A DNA stretch of 64,000 nucleotides, taken from Brevibacterium sp. S111. GTDB lineage: Bacteria; Actinomycetota; Actinomycetes; Actinomycetales; Brevibacteriaceae. Below the pieces are notes generated by a model. It did no database searches and had not been told where the DNA came from. It saw nothing but the letters and a program-made list of their open reading frames with translations. Shown in pieces: positions 19,174 to 27,771 of the stretch; within the stretch, counting starts at the first letter, position 1; every line of letters starts with the position of its first letter. The position numbers and the translations under genes were made by a program. The stretch is from positions 186,001 through 250,000 of the forward strand of contig NZ_RHFH01000005.1 of assembly GCF_004745075.1 (NCBI RefSeq). Reading direction: 5' to 3'.

Positions 19174-20297
19174 CACCAGCTGCTCCCTTGGTTTCCCCTG
19201 GCCGAGGCCGCGTGGGAGATGCCGACTGCTTCCCATCCGGCAACGACCGCATCGTGTACGTCGGATCCGGCACCGAACTGGTCGGCCGCCTCGGCGATGG
19301 TGAGCTGGGCGAAACCGGCGAAATCGGTCTGCTTCGTGATCTCGGACCCCGTGAGGACCGAGTACCAGACCTGTCCGGCGCTCTCCCAGGCGGAACCGCC
19401 GATGCTCGTCGCCGCGAGCGCGAAGGCACGGTTCGGGATGCCGGAGTTGAGGTGGACCCCGCCGTTGTCGGAATCGGTGGTGACGAAGTCGTCCATGTGC
19501 GCGGGCTGCGGATCCCTGCCGAGGACATCGTCGTCATAGGCCGTGCCGGGTTCGATCATCGATCGCAGGGCTCGACCGGTCACCTCGGCGGTGAAGATCC
19601 CAGCGCCGATGAGCCAATCCGCGTCCTCGGCGTTCTGCCCGGCCGCATGCTGCTGGGTGAGGGCCCCGAAGACATCGGCGCAGTGTTCGTTGAGCGCTCC
19701 CGGCTGGCCGGAGTATTCGAGGTCGGCGGTGTGGCTGATGACCCCGTGGGAGAGCTCGTGGCCGATGATCGACACGGATCCGGTGAAACCGGTGAACACC
19801 TCGTCGTCGCCGTCGCCGAAGACCATGAGGCGGCCGTCGAAGAAGGCGTTGTCGTAGTCCTTGCCGTAGTGGACGCTGGCCATGAGGGGCATCCCCTGAC
19901 CGTCGAGGGAGTCGCGGGAGAACGCTTCGGAGAACAGCGCATAGGCGGCGCCGAGGCCGTCGTAGGCCTCATTGACCGGCTCATCGCTCACCGGCGCTTC
20001 GCCTTCGGAGAGGACGAGGGTGCCGGGCAGGACCTCGGTGTTCTCGGCATCGTGGATGAGGCGCTGCAGCCCGGCCCGAGCCGGAGCGGCGAGCGCGGCC
20101 TCATCCTTGTCGAGGTCGGCCGGAGGGGTGTAGCGCAGACCGGCCAGGCGGAGGTTCCGGCAGCTCTCGTCGGACATCCGGCAGCTGCGGGCTGCGGCGG
20201 CGGCCCTCGGGAAGCGCTGGGTTCCACGCTCGGCGATGGCGTCGAGGAGGTAGGGCGGGATCACGCTGCGGATGTTGACGGCACTGTGAGAGATCAT
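19173..20297 (-). CDS. Protealysin-type M4 (thermolysin family) zinc metalloprotease
   Basis: A 374-aa protease. A short N-terminal propeptide with NIRSVIPPYLLDAIA is the protealysin precursor motif, and there is no signal peptide, as in intracellular protealysins. The catalytic domain has IIGHELSHGV (HExxH), the third ligand Glu in GALNEHCADVFGAL, and the transition-state His in DNGGVHLNSGIPNRAF. The start is ATG 20297; upstream in-frame codons run into the operator of the divergent regulator. It is co-transcribed with the emfourin-like inhibitor. Substrate proteins are unknown. Confidence 0.92.
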   Translation of the reverse strand: MISHSAVNIRSVIPPYLLDAIAERGTQRFPRAAAAARSCRMSDESCRNLRLAGLRYTPPADLDKDEAALAAPARAGLQRLIHDAENTEVLPGTLVLSEGEAPVSDEPVNEAYDGLGAAYALFSEAFSRDSLDGQGMPLMASVHYGKDYDNAFFDGRLMVFGDGDDEVFTGFTGSVSIIGHELSHGVISHTADLEYSGQPGALNEHCADVFGALTQQHAAGQNAEDADWLIGAGIFTAEVTGRALRSMIEPGTAYDDDVLGRDPQPAHMDDFVTTDSDNGGVHLNSGIPNRAFALAATSIGGSAWESAGQVWYSVLTGSEITKQTDFAGFAQLTIAEAADQFGAGSDVHDAVVAGWEAVGISHAASARGNQGSSW

Positions 20298-20412
20298 GAT
20301 TCCAGCGTCCCACGTTCGGCACGGATTCGGTAGGGCACGGTCCGCTCTGAGGACGGGGCGAATGCATCGTGCGTGGGAGCTCTCCGCACAGGGCGGGAAT
20401 CCGTCGGAAACG

Positions 20413-20462
20413 AATGCAAACAAAGTATTGCAAAGCTTTCTTTGCAAGAGTATCTTTGCATT
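20413..20462. promoter_or_regulatory. Concentric double-dyad operator upstream of the ArsR-like regulator
   Basis: Outer arms AATGCAAA (20413-20420) and TTTGCATT (20455-20462), and inner arms TTGCAAAG (20428-20435) and CTTTGCAA (20440-20447), are perfect inverted repeats sharing the centre 20437.5. Each side has a 7-nt spacer. The site ends on the base before ATG 20463 and lies between that gene and the divergent M4 protease, so it could control both. Confidence 0.8.
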
Positions 20463-21074
20463 ATGAGCGAGGAGATCACCCACCCCAACGGCGTCCGCGA
20501 GATCAGCACCTCAGCCCTCAAGGGCCTGGCGCATCCCCTGCGGATGGCGATCTACGATGCCCTGTCGGCGCTGGGACCGCAGACGGCGACGACCCTGGCC
20601 AAGCGCCTCGGCGAATCATCCGGCTCGACGAGCTATCACCTGCGTCAGCTCGCTCGGCATCGCCTCATCCGTGAGGTCGAAGACGAGGCGAGCGGCCGCG
20701 AGAAGTGGTGGGAGAGGATTCCCGGAGCCATGCGGGTCCCCGGTCCCGAAAGCGATTTGGATCCCTCGACCCGGACCGCTTCCCAGTACGTCAATCGGGA
20801 GCTCGTGCGCAATATGCACCGCAATTTCGAGGCCTTCGTCGACGCCGCCTACGACCAGCAGCGGATGCCGACGGCATGGGTCGAAGCCGCCGTCAGCGAC
20901 ACGAGCAACCTGCGCCTGACGAAGGAGCAGCTGTCGGAGATCGCCGCCGAATTCGAGAAGACCACCATGGCGCTCATCAATCGCTATCGCGGCCGCAATG
21001 ATCCCGGCTCCCGCCCGGTGCAGGTCCAGTTCAACGCCTTCCCCCTGATCGATGGAGAGGAATCCCCATCATGA
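20463..21074 (+). CDS. ArsR-type winged-helix transcriptional regulator
   Basis: A 203-aa protein. The winged helix spans ~18-75 (LAHPLRMAIYDALSALGPQTATTLAKRLGESSGSTSYHLRQLARHRLIREV), where G-S-T-S-Y-H-L-R-Q-L is the recognition helix. A wing follows, then a C-terminal helical domain (~95-180) of the kind seen in longer ArsR-like regulators that sense ligands by dimerisation. The 50-bp dyad directly before its ATG makes autorepression likely. It overlaps the next small gene by 4 nt. It is divergent from the M4 protease operon, which it may control. Confidence 0.85.
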   Translation: MSEEITHPNGVREISTSALKGLAHPLRMAIYDALSALGPQTATTLAKRLGESSGSTSYHLRQLARHRLIREVEDEASGREKWWERIPGAMRVPGPESDLDPSTRTASQYVNRELVRNMHRNFEAFVDAAYDQQRMPTAWVEAAVSDTSNLRLTKEQLSEIAAEFEKTTMALINRYRGRNDPGSRPVQVQFNAFPLIDGEESPS

Positions 21075-21355
21075 GCACGCTCACCGCCCCCAACCGCCCA
21101 ACATTTGCCACACACCACCGCCGCATCGTCGAACGCACGGTCACCGTGACCCGTGAACTCGTCATCGACACCGGTGAGGACACGAGCACCGAAGCCACCG
21201 GCCTCGACCGCGTGCTCCTGCGCCTGGCGCTGTGGATGATCGAACGCCGCCGCATCCGCGCCCTGAGACCCCGCGTCGACTCCGCAGAGATGTCGCGCCG
21301 TGTCGATGCCGCCAAGCAGCTCCACCTCGACCGTTACCACGGCCTGCCGTTCTGA
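21071..21355 (+). CDS. Small basic protein of unknown function
   Basis: A 94-aa protein I do not recognise. It starts MSTLTAPNRPTFATHHRRIVERTVTVTRELVIDTG, then has a Leu/Arg-rich helix (DRVLLRLALWMIERRRIRALRPR) and a final amphipathic segment. There is no signal peptide, Cys motif or clear membrane helix, although LLRLALWMIE is moderately hydrophobic. Its ATG overlaps the regulator stop (ATGA), so it is produced with the regulator and could be its target or modulator. An 18-bp repeat starts 4 nt after its stop. Confidence 0.6.
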   Translation: MSTLTAPNRPTFATHHRRIVERTVTVTRELVIDTGEDTSTEATGLDRVLLRLALWMIERRRIRALRPRVDSAEMSRRVDAAKQLHLDRYHGLPF

Positions 21356-21358
21356 GTC

Positions 21359-21412
21359 GGGCCCGGCTCAGCCCGCTGGCCCGGCTCAGTCCGCGGGCCC
21401 GACTCAGCCCGC
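21359..21412. repeat. Three-copy 18-bp tandem repeat between convergent gene ends
   Basis: Units at 21359-21376, 21377-21394 and 21395-21412 differ by 1-2 bases. The ltrA stop (21404-21406, minus strand) lies in the third unit. A TGA (read on the minus strand) occurs at the same position of every unit. Confidence 0.8.
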
Positions 21413-22690
21413 AGCCGCCTCGGTGCCGCCGGCCGCCTCGGTGCCATCAGCCGCCTCGGTGCCGCCGGCCGAGTTCGCGCCCGGGTCGGGGTCGTCCTTC
21501 GGCGGGCAGACGACGAGGACGGCGACGATGGCGATCATGAACAGGGTCGTGAGGAACGTCGGGATCGGGATGATCGGGTCGAGGAGGACGAGGACGGCGC
21601 ACATGGGCACGGCGAGGTTGATCACCCAGTGGGCGCTGGCACGGATCGCAAGCAGCCACACCCCGAGGACGAACACGACGATCGGCACGGAGACGGTGAA
21701 GGTCGCCGCCACCGGATCGAGCGCGCTGACTCCCAGCTGGGAATCGACCTCGATGCCGACCCCGGCGGAGAACGCACCGGCCGCGGCGAAGATGAGGTAG
21801 TGGCCGTAGCCGTAGGTCAGCGCCGCGGGCAGTCCGGTGAGCATCCGATGGTGCGGCGGCCAGAAATAGATCCACCACAGGGCCGCGGTGACGATCAGGC
21901 AGAGCACGCCCAAGGAGATGAGCGGCACGAGCTCGTCGACCTCGGAGAAGGCTCCGAACACTGCGTTCGCCGAGGCGAGGAGGGATTCGCCGATGACGAT
22001 GATCGTGAAGCAGCCGTAGCGGTCGGCGATGTGCTCCGGGTGAAGCGGAGTCGTCCCGCGGGTCTCGGCGACGACGGGGATCGCGAGCTCGAAGACGATG
22101 AGGCAGATCAGCACCGCGGTCGGGAGCGTCCCGATGACGGCTCCCGAAGAGGTGGGAATGAACAACCACGCCACCCACAGCACCTGCGCCACGGCGATCC
22201 CGCCGACATAGACCAGCGTGGTCGGCCGTGCAGGACCGGCCCGCCGCGATGCCCGCAGCCACTGCGAGATCATCACCACGCGCATGAGCACATAACCGGC
22301 GACGAGCAAGCGCAGATCCCCGTGGGCGAAGACCGGTTCGATCCCGGCGGCAAGCACGAGCACCCCGGCCATCTGCACGATCGTGAGCACCCGGTAGGCC
22401 CAGTCGTCGACGTCGAACGAGGTCGCGAACCACGTGAAGTTCATCCACGCCCACCAGATCGCAAAGAACACGAGCAGGTACTTTCCCACCCCCTCACCGA
22501 GGTGGCCCGCCGTGACCGCGTCCCGCAGGTGAGCCGAGGCGATGGAGACGGCGATGACGAAGACGAGGTCGAAGAACAGTTCGAGCGAACTCGCCGCCCG
22601 GCCCGGTTCGTTCGGGTCACGGGGGTGCATCGGCATGAGACGGAAGTGCGGCGGCGCCTTCTCTGTCCCCGGCGCGGTCGGCGTGGCCAT
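21404..22690 (-). CDS. Low-temperature-requirement A (LtrA) family membrane protein
   Basis: A 428-aa protein with about 11-12 membrane helices. The family start motif is SSLELFFDLVFVIAVSIASAHL, followed by HPEHIADRYGCFTIIVIGESLL, the most conserved LtrA segment. Function is unproven in the family. GGAGGA precedes ATG 22690; a longer in-frame extension reaches into the divergent MFS gene and was discarded. The C-terminus ends with a repetitive tail (GGTEAADGTEAAGGTEAAAG) encoded by tandem DNA repeats that continue across the stop codon. Confidence 0.88.
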   Translation of the reverse strand: MATPTAPGTEKAPPHFRLMPMHPRDPNEPGRAASSLELFFDLVFVIAVSIASAHLRDAVTAGHLGEGVGKYLLVFFAIWWAWMNFTWFATSFDVDDWAYRVLTIVQMAGVLVLAAGIEPVFAHGDLRLLVAGYVLMRVVMISQWLRASRRAGPARPTTLVYVGGIAVAQVLWVAWLFIPTSSGAVIGTLPTAVLICLIVFELAIPVVAETRGTTPLHPEHIADRYGCFTIIVIGESLLASANAVFGAFSEVDELVPLISLGVLCLIVTAALWWIYFWPPHHRMLTGLPAALTYGYGHYLIFAAAGAFSAGVGIEVDSQLGVSALDPVAATFTVSVPIVVFVLGVWLLAIRASAHWVINLAVPMCAVLVLLDPIIPIPTFLTTLFMIAIVAVLVVCPPKDDPDPGANSAGGTEAADGTEAAGGTEAAAG

Positions 22691-22780
22691 CGGTCCTCCA
22701 GACGGTCGGTCGCGGTGCCCGTACAGTCTAAGACCGAGCGAATGTCGTGGAACGCGGCCTGCCTCGTCTGCGGCCTCAAC

Positions 22781-22786
22781 TAAGCT
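22781..22786 (+). promoter_or_regulatory. -10 box of a leaderless promoter for the MFS gene
   Basis: TAAGCT, 6 nt before GTG 22793. Confidence 0.5.
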
Positions 22787-22792
22787 TGTGGC

Positions 22793-24142
22793 GTGCTCAA
22801 ACCCATCCTGTGGCCGGTGCTCGTGCCGTTCGCGCTCTTCGCCGTCGGCTTGGGTGCGATCATGCCGATCCTCGTCCTCGGTGCACTGTCGCTGGGCTCG
22901 ACGCAGGCGTTCGCCGCGGCCATCGTCGGCATCATGGGGGCCGTGTCCTTGACGGCCACGGTGCCGGCCGGAATCCTCATCGACCGCCTCGGCGATTTCC
23001 GGGCCATGGCCGTGTCCACGGCGGCCGCGATCCTCGTCCTCAGCGCCATTGTGGCGGCCTTCATCTGGGAGTCCCCGGCCTCGCTGCTCGTCTACACGGT
23101 CGCGCTCATGCTCTTCGGTCCCGTCTCCGACGTGTGGAGTCTGGCCCGACAGGCGGTCGTCGCCGAGGTGATGCCCTCGGCCGACCTCGCGAAGGCGATG
23201 ACCGCGCTCGGCGGGACTCAGCGGGTGGGCAACCTCATCGGACCGATGATCGGTGCCGGCCTCATGCTCGTCTTCCCCATCTGGTCGGTGTTCGTCTTCT
23301 CCGCCCTCACCGCCGTCGCCGCGATTGTCATCATGGCCCTGCCGATCGCGCAGATCCCGGGATTCGACGATCGTCCCTCTCCCGCCTCGGCGGGTGATTC
23401 CGACCCCGAGGCGGCCCCCACCTCGGCATCGACCGAACCGGGCGACCACGACGGGCCCTCAGCCGCCTCGGCGACCGGATCCGGACGGGGGAAGGGCCCG
23501 AAGAAGGATCGCCGCCCACCCGGGGAGGTGCGGTGGAAGTCGGTGGTGCTCGTGGGCATCACGATCATCACGCTCGCGGCCGCCCGTGCCGCCCAGCCCG
23601 TGGTCATCCAGCTGTGGGGCGTCGAGATCGGACTCCACAAATCGTCGATCTCCCTGGTCATCGCCTTCGGCGCCGGGCTCGAGCTCATCGTCATGTTCCT
23701 CGGCGCCTACATCAAGGATCACCTCGGTCGGGTCGCGACCCTCGTCGCCTGCCTGAGCATCTTCGGCACCGGGTTCGTCGTCATGGTCGCGGTGCCCGAT
23801 CTGACCGGAATGGTCATCGCCGCAGCCGTCATGGCCTTCGGCAACGGTCTCGGCGCGGGGGTGAACATGACGATCGGTGCGGACCTGTCCCCGGCGGTCG
23901 GGCGGCCTCGGTTCCTCGGCATCTGGGCGATCTTCAACAACGGCGGCAAGCTCGGCGGACCGACGCTGCTCTCACTCATCATCACTGTGACCACCCTGCG
24001 GTTCGGGGTGCTCTTCCCGGGACTGCTCGCCTTCCTCGGCGCGGCGTGGATCCTCATCTGGGCCCGCCAGGTCGGGCTGCCCGGAAGGCGGCGACGCCTC
24101 GACCCGCCCCGCACGGGCGGAACCCGCGCGGGCTGCCCCTGA
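22793..24142 (+). CDS. Major facilitator superfamily transporter
   Basis: A 449-aa, 12-helix MFS carrier. Helix 1 begins at residue ~4 (ILWPVLVPFALFAVGLGAIMPILVLGAL), and the loop 2-3 motif is PAGILIDRLGDFRAM (GxxxDRxG type). The central cytoplasmic loop (~183-245) is unusually long and rich in Pro, Ser, Asp and Gly before a KKDRRPP basic stretch. The pattern fits drug or metabolite exporters, but the substrate is unknown. The start is GTG 22793, 6 nt after TAAGCT, which gives a leaderless mRNA. Confidence 0.85.
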   Translation: MLKPILWPVLVPFALFAVGLGAIMPILVLGALSLGSTQAFAAAIVGIMGAVSLTATVPAGILIDRLGDFRAMAVSTAAAILVLSAIVAAFIWESPASLLVYTVALMLFGPVSDVWSLARQAVVAEVMPSADLAKAMTALGGTQRVGNLIGPMIGAGLMLVFPIWSVFVFSALTAVAAIVIMALPIAQIPGFDDRPSPASAGDSDPEAAPTSASTEPGDHDGPSAASATGSGRGKGPKKDRRPPGEVRWKSVVLVGITIITLAAARAAQPVVIQLWGVEIGLHKSSISLVIAFGAGLELIVMFLGAYIKDHLGRVATLVACLSIFGTGFVVMVAVPDLTGMVIAAAVMAFGNGLGAGVNMTIGADLSPAVGRPRFLGIWAIFNNGGKLGGPTLLSLIITVTTLRFGVLFPGLLAFLGAAWILIWARQVGLPGRRRRLDPPRTGGTRAGCP

Positions 24143-24281
24143 GTGGGACGGGCGCCGCACAGGCTCGCCCCGCAGGGGCTGAACCCGGCCACGGCACCGC
24201 GTTCGGTGAACGGACTAGGCTGGTGGTGACCGATTCGACGAAGTTCGGCTGAGAGCCCGAACAGGATCAGGAGAGTCATCG

Positions 24282-26294
24282 ATGGAAGCACTGGACGTCG
24301 GTGGATATGTGCTGGTGAGCCTGGCCGCACTCGTCTTCCTCTTCCTGCAGTCGTGGTTCGCCGCCACCGTGGTCCGACGCGTCGTCGGCGTTCCCACCGG
24401 CTGGCCCCGCACGCTGGCCGTCGGCCTCGTCATGAGCGCCGTCGTGGCCGTGACCGTCCAGTACCTCTATCGGGCCGGCACCGGCCAGAACGTCAGCGGC
24501 CTCGACGTCTCCCCCGGAGTGGCGATGCTGTTCATGGTGCTCGCCCTCGGCTGGATCTTCGCCCTGGGCGTCGGCGCCCTCGTCATGCTCGAAGCGGCCT
24601 TCCCCACCGGATCCCTGCCCGGCCCGCAGTCGCTGTTCTTCGGGTGGAAGTCCCGCCGTCGCCGCGCCCGCCGCTATGCCCAGGTCGTCTCCATTGCCGT
24701 CAGGCACGGGCTCGGTTCCCAGCTGCGCGGCTTCGGCGGGGATTCGCCGGGCCGGGAGGTCAAGACCGCGCGGGCGCTCAAGGAATCCCTCGCCGAAGCG
24801 GGGGTGACCTTCGTCAAGCTCGGACAGATGCTCTCAACCCGCCGAGACATCCTCCCGCCCGTGTTCGTCCGTGAACTCGAGACCCTGCAGACGCAGGTCA
24901 CCCCGGAACCCTGGTCGGTCATCGAACCGGCCATCGAAGAGCGGCTCGGCCGACCGATCCGCGAAGTCATCGCGCACATCAGTCCCACTCCCCTGGCGGC
25001 CGCCTCGGTGGCACAGGTGCATGAGGCGACACTGCTCGACGGCACGGAGGTCATCGTCAAGGTGCAGCGGCCGAAGGCGCTCAACCAGGTCACGCAGGAC
25101 CTCGACATCATCCTGAGGCTGGCGGCATGGCTGAACAAGACCACGACCTGGGGCCGGGATCTGGGGGTGAAGTCGCTGGCAGCGGGGTTCGCGAATACGC
25201 TCGAAGAGGAGCTCGACTATCGGATCGAGCTGGACAACATGGCCAGCATCGAGGCCTCGCTCAAACGGTCGGGGAAGTTCGACGTCACCGTCCCACACGG
25301 CTACCCGCAGCTCAGCGGCGAACGCCTGCTGATCATGGACCGGCTGCCCGGTCAGCCGGTATCACGAGCTGGGGAGCTGCTGAGCGGACTCAGCGATGCC
25401 GAACGATCCCGGTTGGCGACGACGCTGCTGGGAGCCACGCTCGAGCAGATCATCGGTGACGGGATCTTCCACGCCGATCTGCACGCCGGGAACATCTTCA
25501 TCACCCCCGACGGGAAACTGGGACTTCTCGACTTCGGTGCCGTCGGTCGACTCGATCCGGGCACGCAGACGTCTCTGGGCCTCATGCTCTATTCGATCGA
25601 TCAGAACGACAGTGCCGGAGCCACCGACTCACTCATCGAACTGCTCGGACGGCCCGACGGGCTCGATGACCGAGAGGTCGAACGCGCCGTCGGCGAACTC
25701 CTCCTGCGCTACGGCGGAGGCACCCGTGCGACACAGGGGCAGAAGCTCTTCGACGACCTGTTCAATCTCGTGCTCGCGCATCGGTTCTCCGTGCCGGCGC
25801 CGATCAGCGCCGCCTTCCGGGCGATGGCCTCCGTGGAGGGAGCGCTGCTGACGATCGATCCGAATTTCGACGTCGTCGCCGTGTCCCGGCAGGAGGGCAA
25901 CAGGCTCGTGAGGTCGAAGCTCAAAGGCACGAAGATCACCGATGAGCTCCAGCGTCGGGCGCTGCAGCTGATGCCGATGATCGACCGCATGCCCCGCCGG
26001 ATCAACAAGATCACCGAGGACCTCGAACGGGGCCGGTTCTCGATGAACATGCGTGTGCTCGAGAACCCCTCCGATCGCAGCTTCCTCACCAGCCTGTTCC
26101 AGCAGCTCATCGTCGCCGTCCTCGCCGGGGCCGCCGTGGTGGGAGCGATCATGCTCATCACCAGCAATGAGGGACCGCTGCTGACGAATGACATCCGCCT
26201 GTATTCCTTCTTCGGATTCGTGCTGCTCTTCGGCGGCTTCGTGCTGAGCATGCGATCGCTCATGCTCGTGTTCAAACGCGACGCGGACGAGTAG
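24282..26294 (+). CDS. ABC1/UbiB (AarF) atypical protein-kinase-like membrane protein
   Basis: A 670-aa protein. It has three N-terminal membrane helices (~8-28, 44-64, 79-104), then the UbiB kinase-like domain: the KLGQMLSTRRDILPP (KxGQ) motif, AAASVAQVHEATLLDGTEVIVKVQRP (Ala-rich loop and Lys), FHADLHAGNIFI (catalytic loop) and LLDFGAVGRL (DFG). Two helices close the C-terminus (~610-660). UbiB proteins act as ATPases supporting isoprenoid quinone or lipid handling; the extra N-terminal helices are unusual compared with E. coli UbiB. AGGAGAG precedes ATG 24282. Confidence 0.9.
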   Translation: MEALDVGGYVLVSLAALVFLFLQSWFAATVVRRVVGVPTGWPRTLAVGLVMSAVVAVTVQYLYRAGTGQNVSGLDVSPGVAMLFMVLALGWIFALGVGALVMLEAAFPTGSLPGPQSLFFGWKSRRRRARRYAQVVSIAVRHGLGSQLRGFGGDSPGREVKTARALKESLAEAGVTFVKLGQMLSTRRDILPPVFVRELETLQTQVTPEPWSVIEPAIEERLGRPIREVIAHISPTPLAAASVAQVHEATLLDGTEVIVKVQRPKALNQVTQDLDIILRLAAWLNKTTTWGRDLGVKSLAAGFANTLEEELDYRIELDNMASIEASLKRSGKFDVTVPHGYPQLSGERLLIMDRLPGQPVSRAGELLSGLSDAERSRLATTLLGATLEQIIGDGIFHADLHAGNIFITPDGKLGLLDFGAVGRLDPGTQTSLGLMLYSIDQNDSAGATDSLIELLGRPDGLDDREVERAVGELLLRYGGGTRATQGQKLFDDLFNLVLAHRFSVPAPISAAFRAMASVEGALLTIDPNFDVVAVSRQEGNRLVRSKLKGTKITDELQRRALQLMPMIDRMPRRINKITEDLERGRFSMNMRVLENPSDRSFLTSLFQQLIVAVLAGAAVVGAIMLITSNEGPLLTNDIRLYSFFGFVLLFGGFVLSMRSLMLVFKRDADE

Positions 26295-26367
26295 CGCGAC
26301 GACTGCGCCTCGGCTCCTCCGTCCTCGACCGAGCTTTCGGGCAGCGCGCTTCGACACACGAACACGC

Positions 26368-26411
26368 ACAAGCCCCGCGCTCCGCTGTTTCCAGCGGTGC
26401 GCGGGGCTTGT
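26368..26411. terminator. Bidirectional terminator between the ubiB-like gene and tRNA-Thr
   Basis: The outer 13-bp arms are ACAAGCCCCGCGC (26368-26380) and its complement (26399-26411), continued by CCGCTG/CAGCGG around a TTTC loop. It serves the minus-strand tRNA and the plus-strand ubiB-like gene. Confidence 0.8.
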
Positions 26412-26416
26412 TCTGG

Positions 26417-26492
26417 TGGAGCCCCCTGTCAGACTCGAACTGACGACCTTCGCTTTACAAGAGCGGTGCTCTACCAACTGAGCTAAGGAGGC
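26417..26492 (-). tRNA. tRNA-Thr (anticodon UGU)
   Basis: A 76-nt cloverleaf including an encoded CCA. The 7-bp acceptor stem (GCCTCCT with AGGGGGC) contains one G-U pair. The D loop is AGCTCAGTTGGTAGAGC, the anticodon loop CTTGTAA reads TGT, and the T arm contains GTTCGAGTC. Threonine identity follows from the anticodon. Confidence 0.97.
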
Positions 26493-26571
26493 GTGCCGCA
26501 GACAGAGCGTCTGCGCCTACATGATAGTAGTCCATCGGCCGCGCCTGCCACAAAACCGCGGAGACGACGAT

Positions 26572-26619
26572 GACCGGCCCCAGCCCCGGCCGGGCGACCG
26601 GCCCCAGCTCCGGCCGGCC
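26572..26619. repeat. Two-copy 24-bp GC-rich repeat
   Basis: GACCGGCCCCAG starts units at 26572 and 26596, about 60 bp beyond the stop of the DsbA-like gene. The rest of 26493-26677 shows nothing further. Confidence 0.6.
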
Positions 26620-26677
26620 GGGCTAGGCTGGTTCCGGTCCGTGTCCCGTCCGGTCCCGGGCCGGAAGTCTCAGGCGA

Positions 26678-27538
26678 TCAGCCCTTGAACTCTCCGGTCG
26701 CCTTGAGGATCTCGGCGGCCAGAGCCTGCGCGTCGCTGGTCTTGTCGGTGTGCTTGCCGTTGATGAGCACCCACGGGGTGGCTTCGACGCCGTCGTCCAG
26801 GGCATCCTGGCTCGACTTCTCGACGAACTTCTCGAAGCCCTTCTCGCTGACGCAGGACTTCACAGTCTGCTCGGAATCAGATGACAGCTTCTTCGAGGTG
26901 TCGACAGCGGCCTTCTCGGCGACCTCGAGCAGCTCTTCGTCGCTGCGCCCGTCGCCGCCTTCTTCGGGCTGCTGAGCGTAGAGGGCGTCGAAGAGGTCCA
27001 TGGCCTTCTCGGGCTGGCTGTCGATGGCACACGCCGCGAGGTTCGCCGCCCGGGTCGAGTACTCGTTGCCGCTGGACATGCGGTCGAGGAACGACACCGG
27101 CTTGTAGTTGACGACGATCGATCCCTCATCGGCGAGCTTCTTGAGCATCGACGAGTTGGTCTGCTCGAAGGCCTGGCATCCGGGGCACTGGAAGTCGAGG
27201 TAGACGGTGACCGTGGCAGCGTCCTTCTTCGCTCCGGCCTCGCTCGGCGCGGGCAGGTCAGAACTCTCGCCTTCGGGCATCTTCAACGGCTGCACGAGTG
27301 CTTCGTCCTTGCCGACGGTGATTCCGTCGGCGATGTAGTTCTCGGGGTTCGCTGCAGGCTTGCTCTGCTGGAAGACGAGCACACCGACGACGGCAAGAAC
27401 CGCGACGATGACGACGCCGATGCCGACGTAGAGGACCGTCTTTGCGGTTTTCTCCTTCTTCGCCTGATTCGCCGCGATCTGACGGGCGTTCGCGCGCGCC
27501 TTGTTCCGCTTATCGTCTCCGGAGCTGTTCTTCGCCAT
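26678..27538 (-). CDS. DsbA-like thioredoxin-fold protein, membrane-anchored
   Basis: A 286-aa protein. A very basic cytoplasmic N-terminus (~1-34) precedes one membrane helix (~35-58, VLYVGIGVVIVAVLAVVGVLVF), with the thioredoxin domain outside. The active site is YLDFQCPGCQAF (C-P-G-C), and the cis-Pro loop is EATPWVLINGK. This is the layout of actinobacterial DsbA/MdbA-like oxidoreductases, which form disulfides in exported proteins. Two more cysteines (AACAID, KSCVSE) could form a structural disulfide. It is monocistronic, with the start ATG 27538. Confidence 0.88.
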   Translation of the reverse strand: MAKNSSGDDKRNKARANARQIAANQAKKEKTAKTVLYVGIGVVIVAVLAVVGVLVFQQSKPAANPENYIADGITVGKDEALVQPLKMPEGESSDLPAPSEAGAKKDAATVTVYLDFQCPGCQAFEQTNSSMLKKLADEGSIVVNYKPVSFLDRMSSGNEYSTRAANLAACAIDSQPEKAMDLFDALYAQQPEEGGDGRSDEELLEVAEKAAVDTSKKLSSDSEQTVKSCVSEKGFEKFVEKSSQDALDDGVEATPWVLINGKHTDKTSDAQALAAEILKATGEFKG

Positions 27539-27771
27539 TGTTCCTCACGTTGGATCGTCTGACATCGGTGCGGCCTGGGGCCCGAACGGTTCGGGATGCC
27601 TTCCGCTCCCCGACGGCACCACTGTACCGAAACCCGTCGGGGACCGATTCCCAGAAATATTCAAGGTTCAACTACAACGTTCAACTACCTGCCGCCCGGT
27701 GAGGGCCCCTCGGCGCGGCGCACACGGCTTCGGCTCGCCCAGGCTGCATCGGCAGCACGCATCGGCTCAGC

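Noticed and set aside
22691..23449. N-terminal extension of ltrA
   Set aside because: It crosses the divergent MFS gene and is low-complexity charged sequence; GGAGGA and the family start support ATG 22690.
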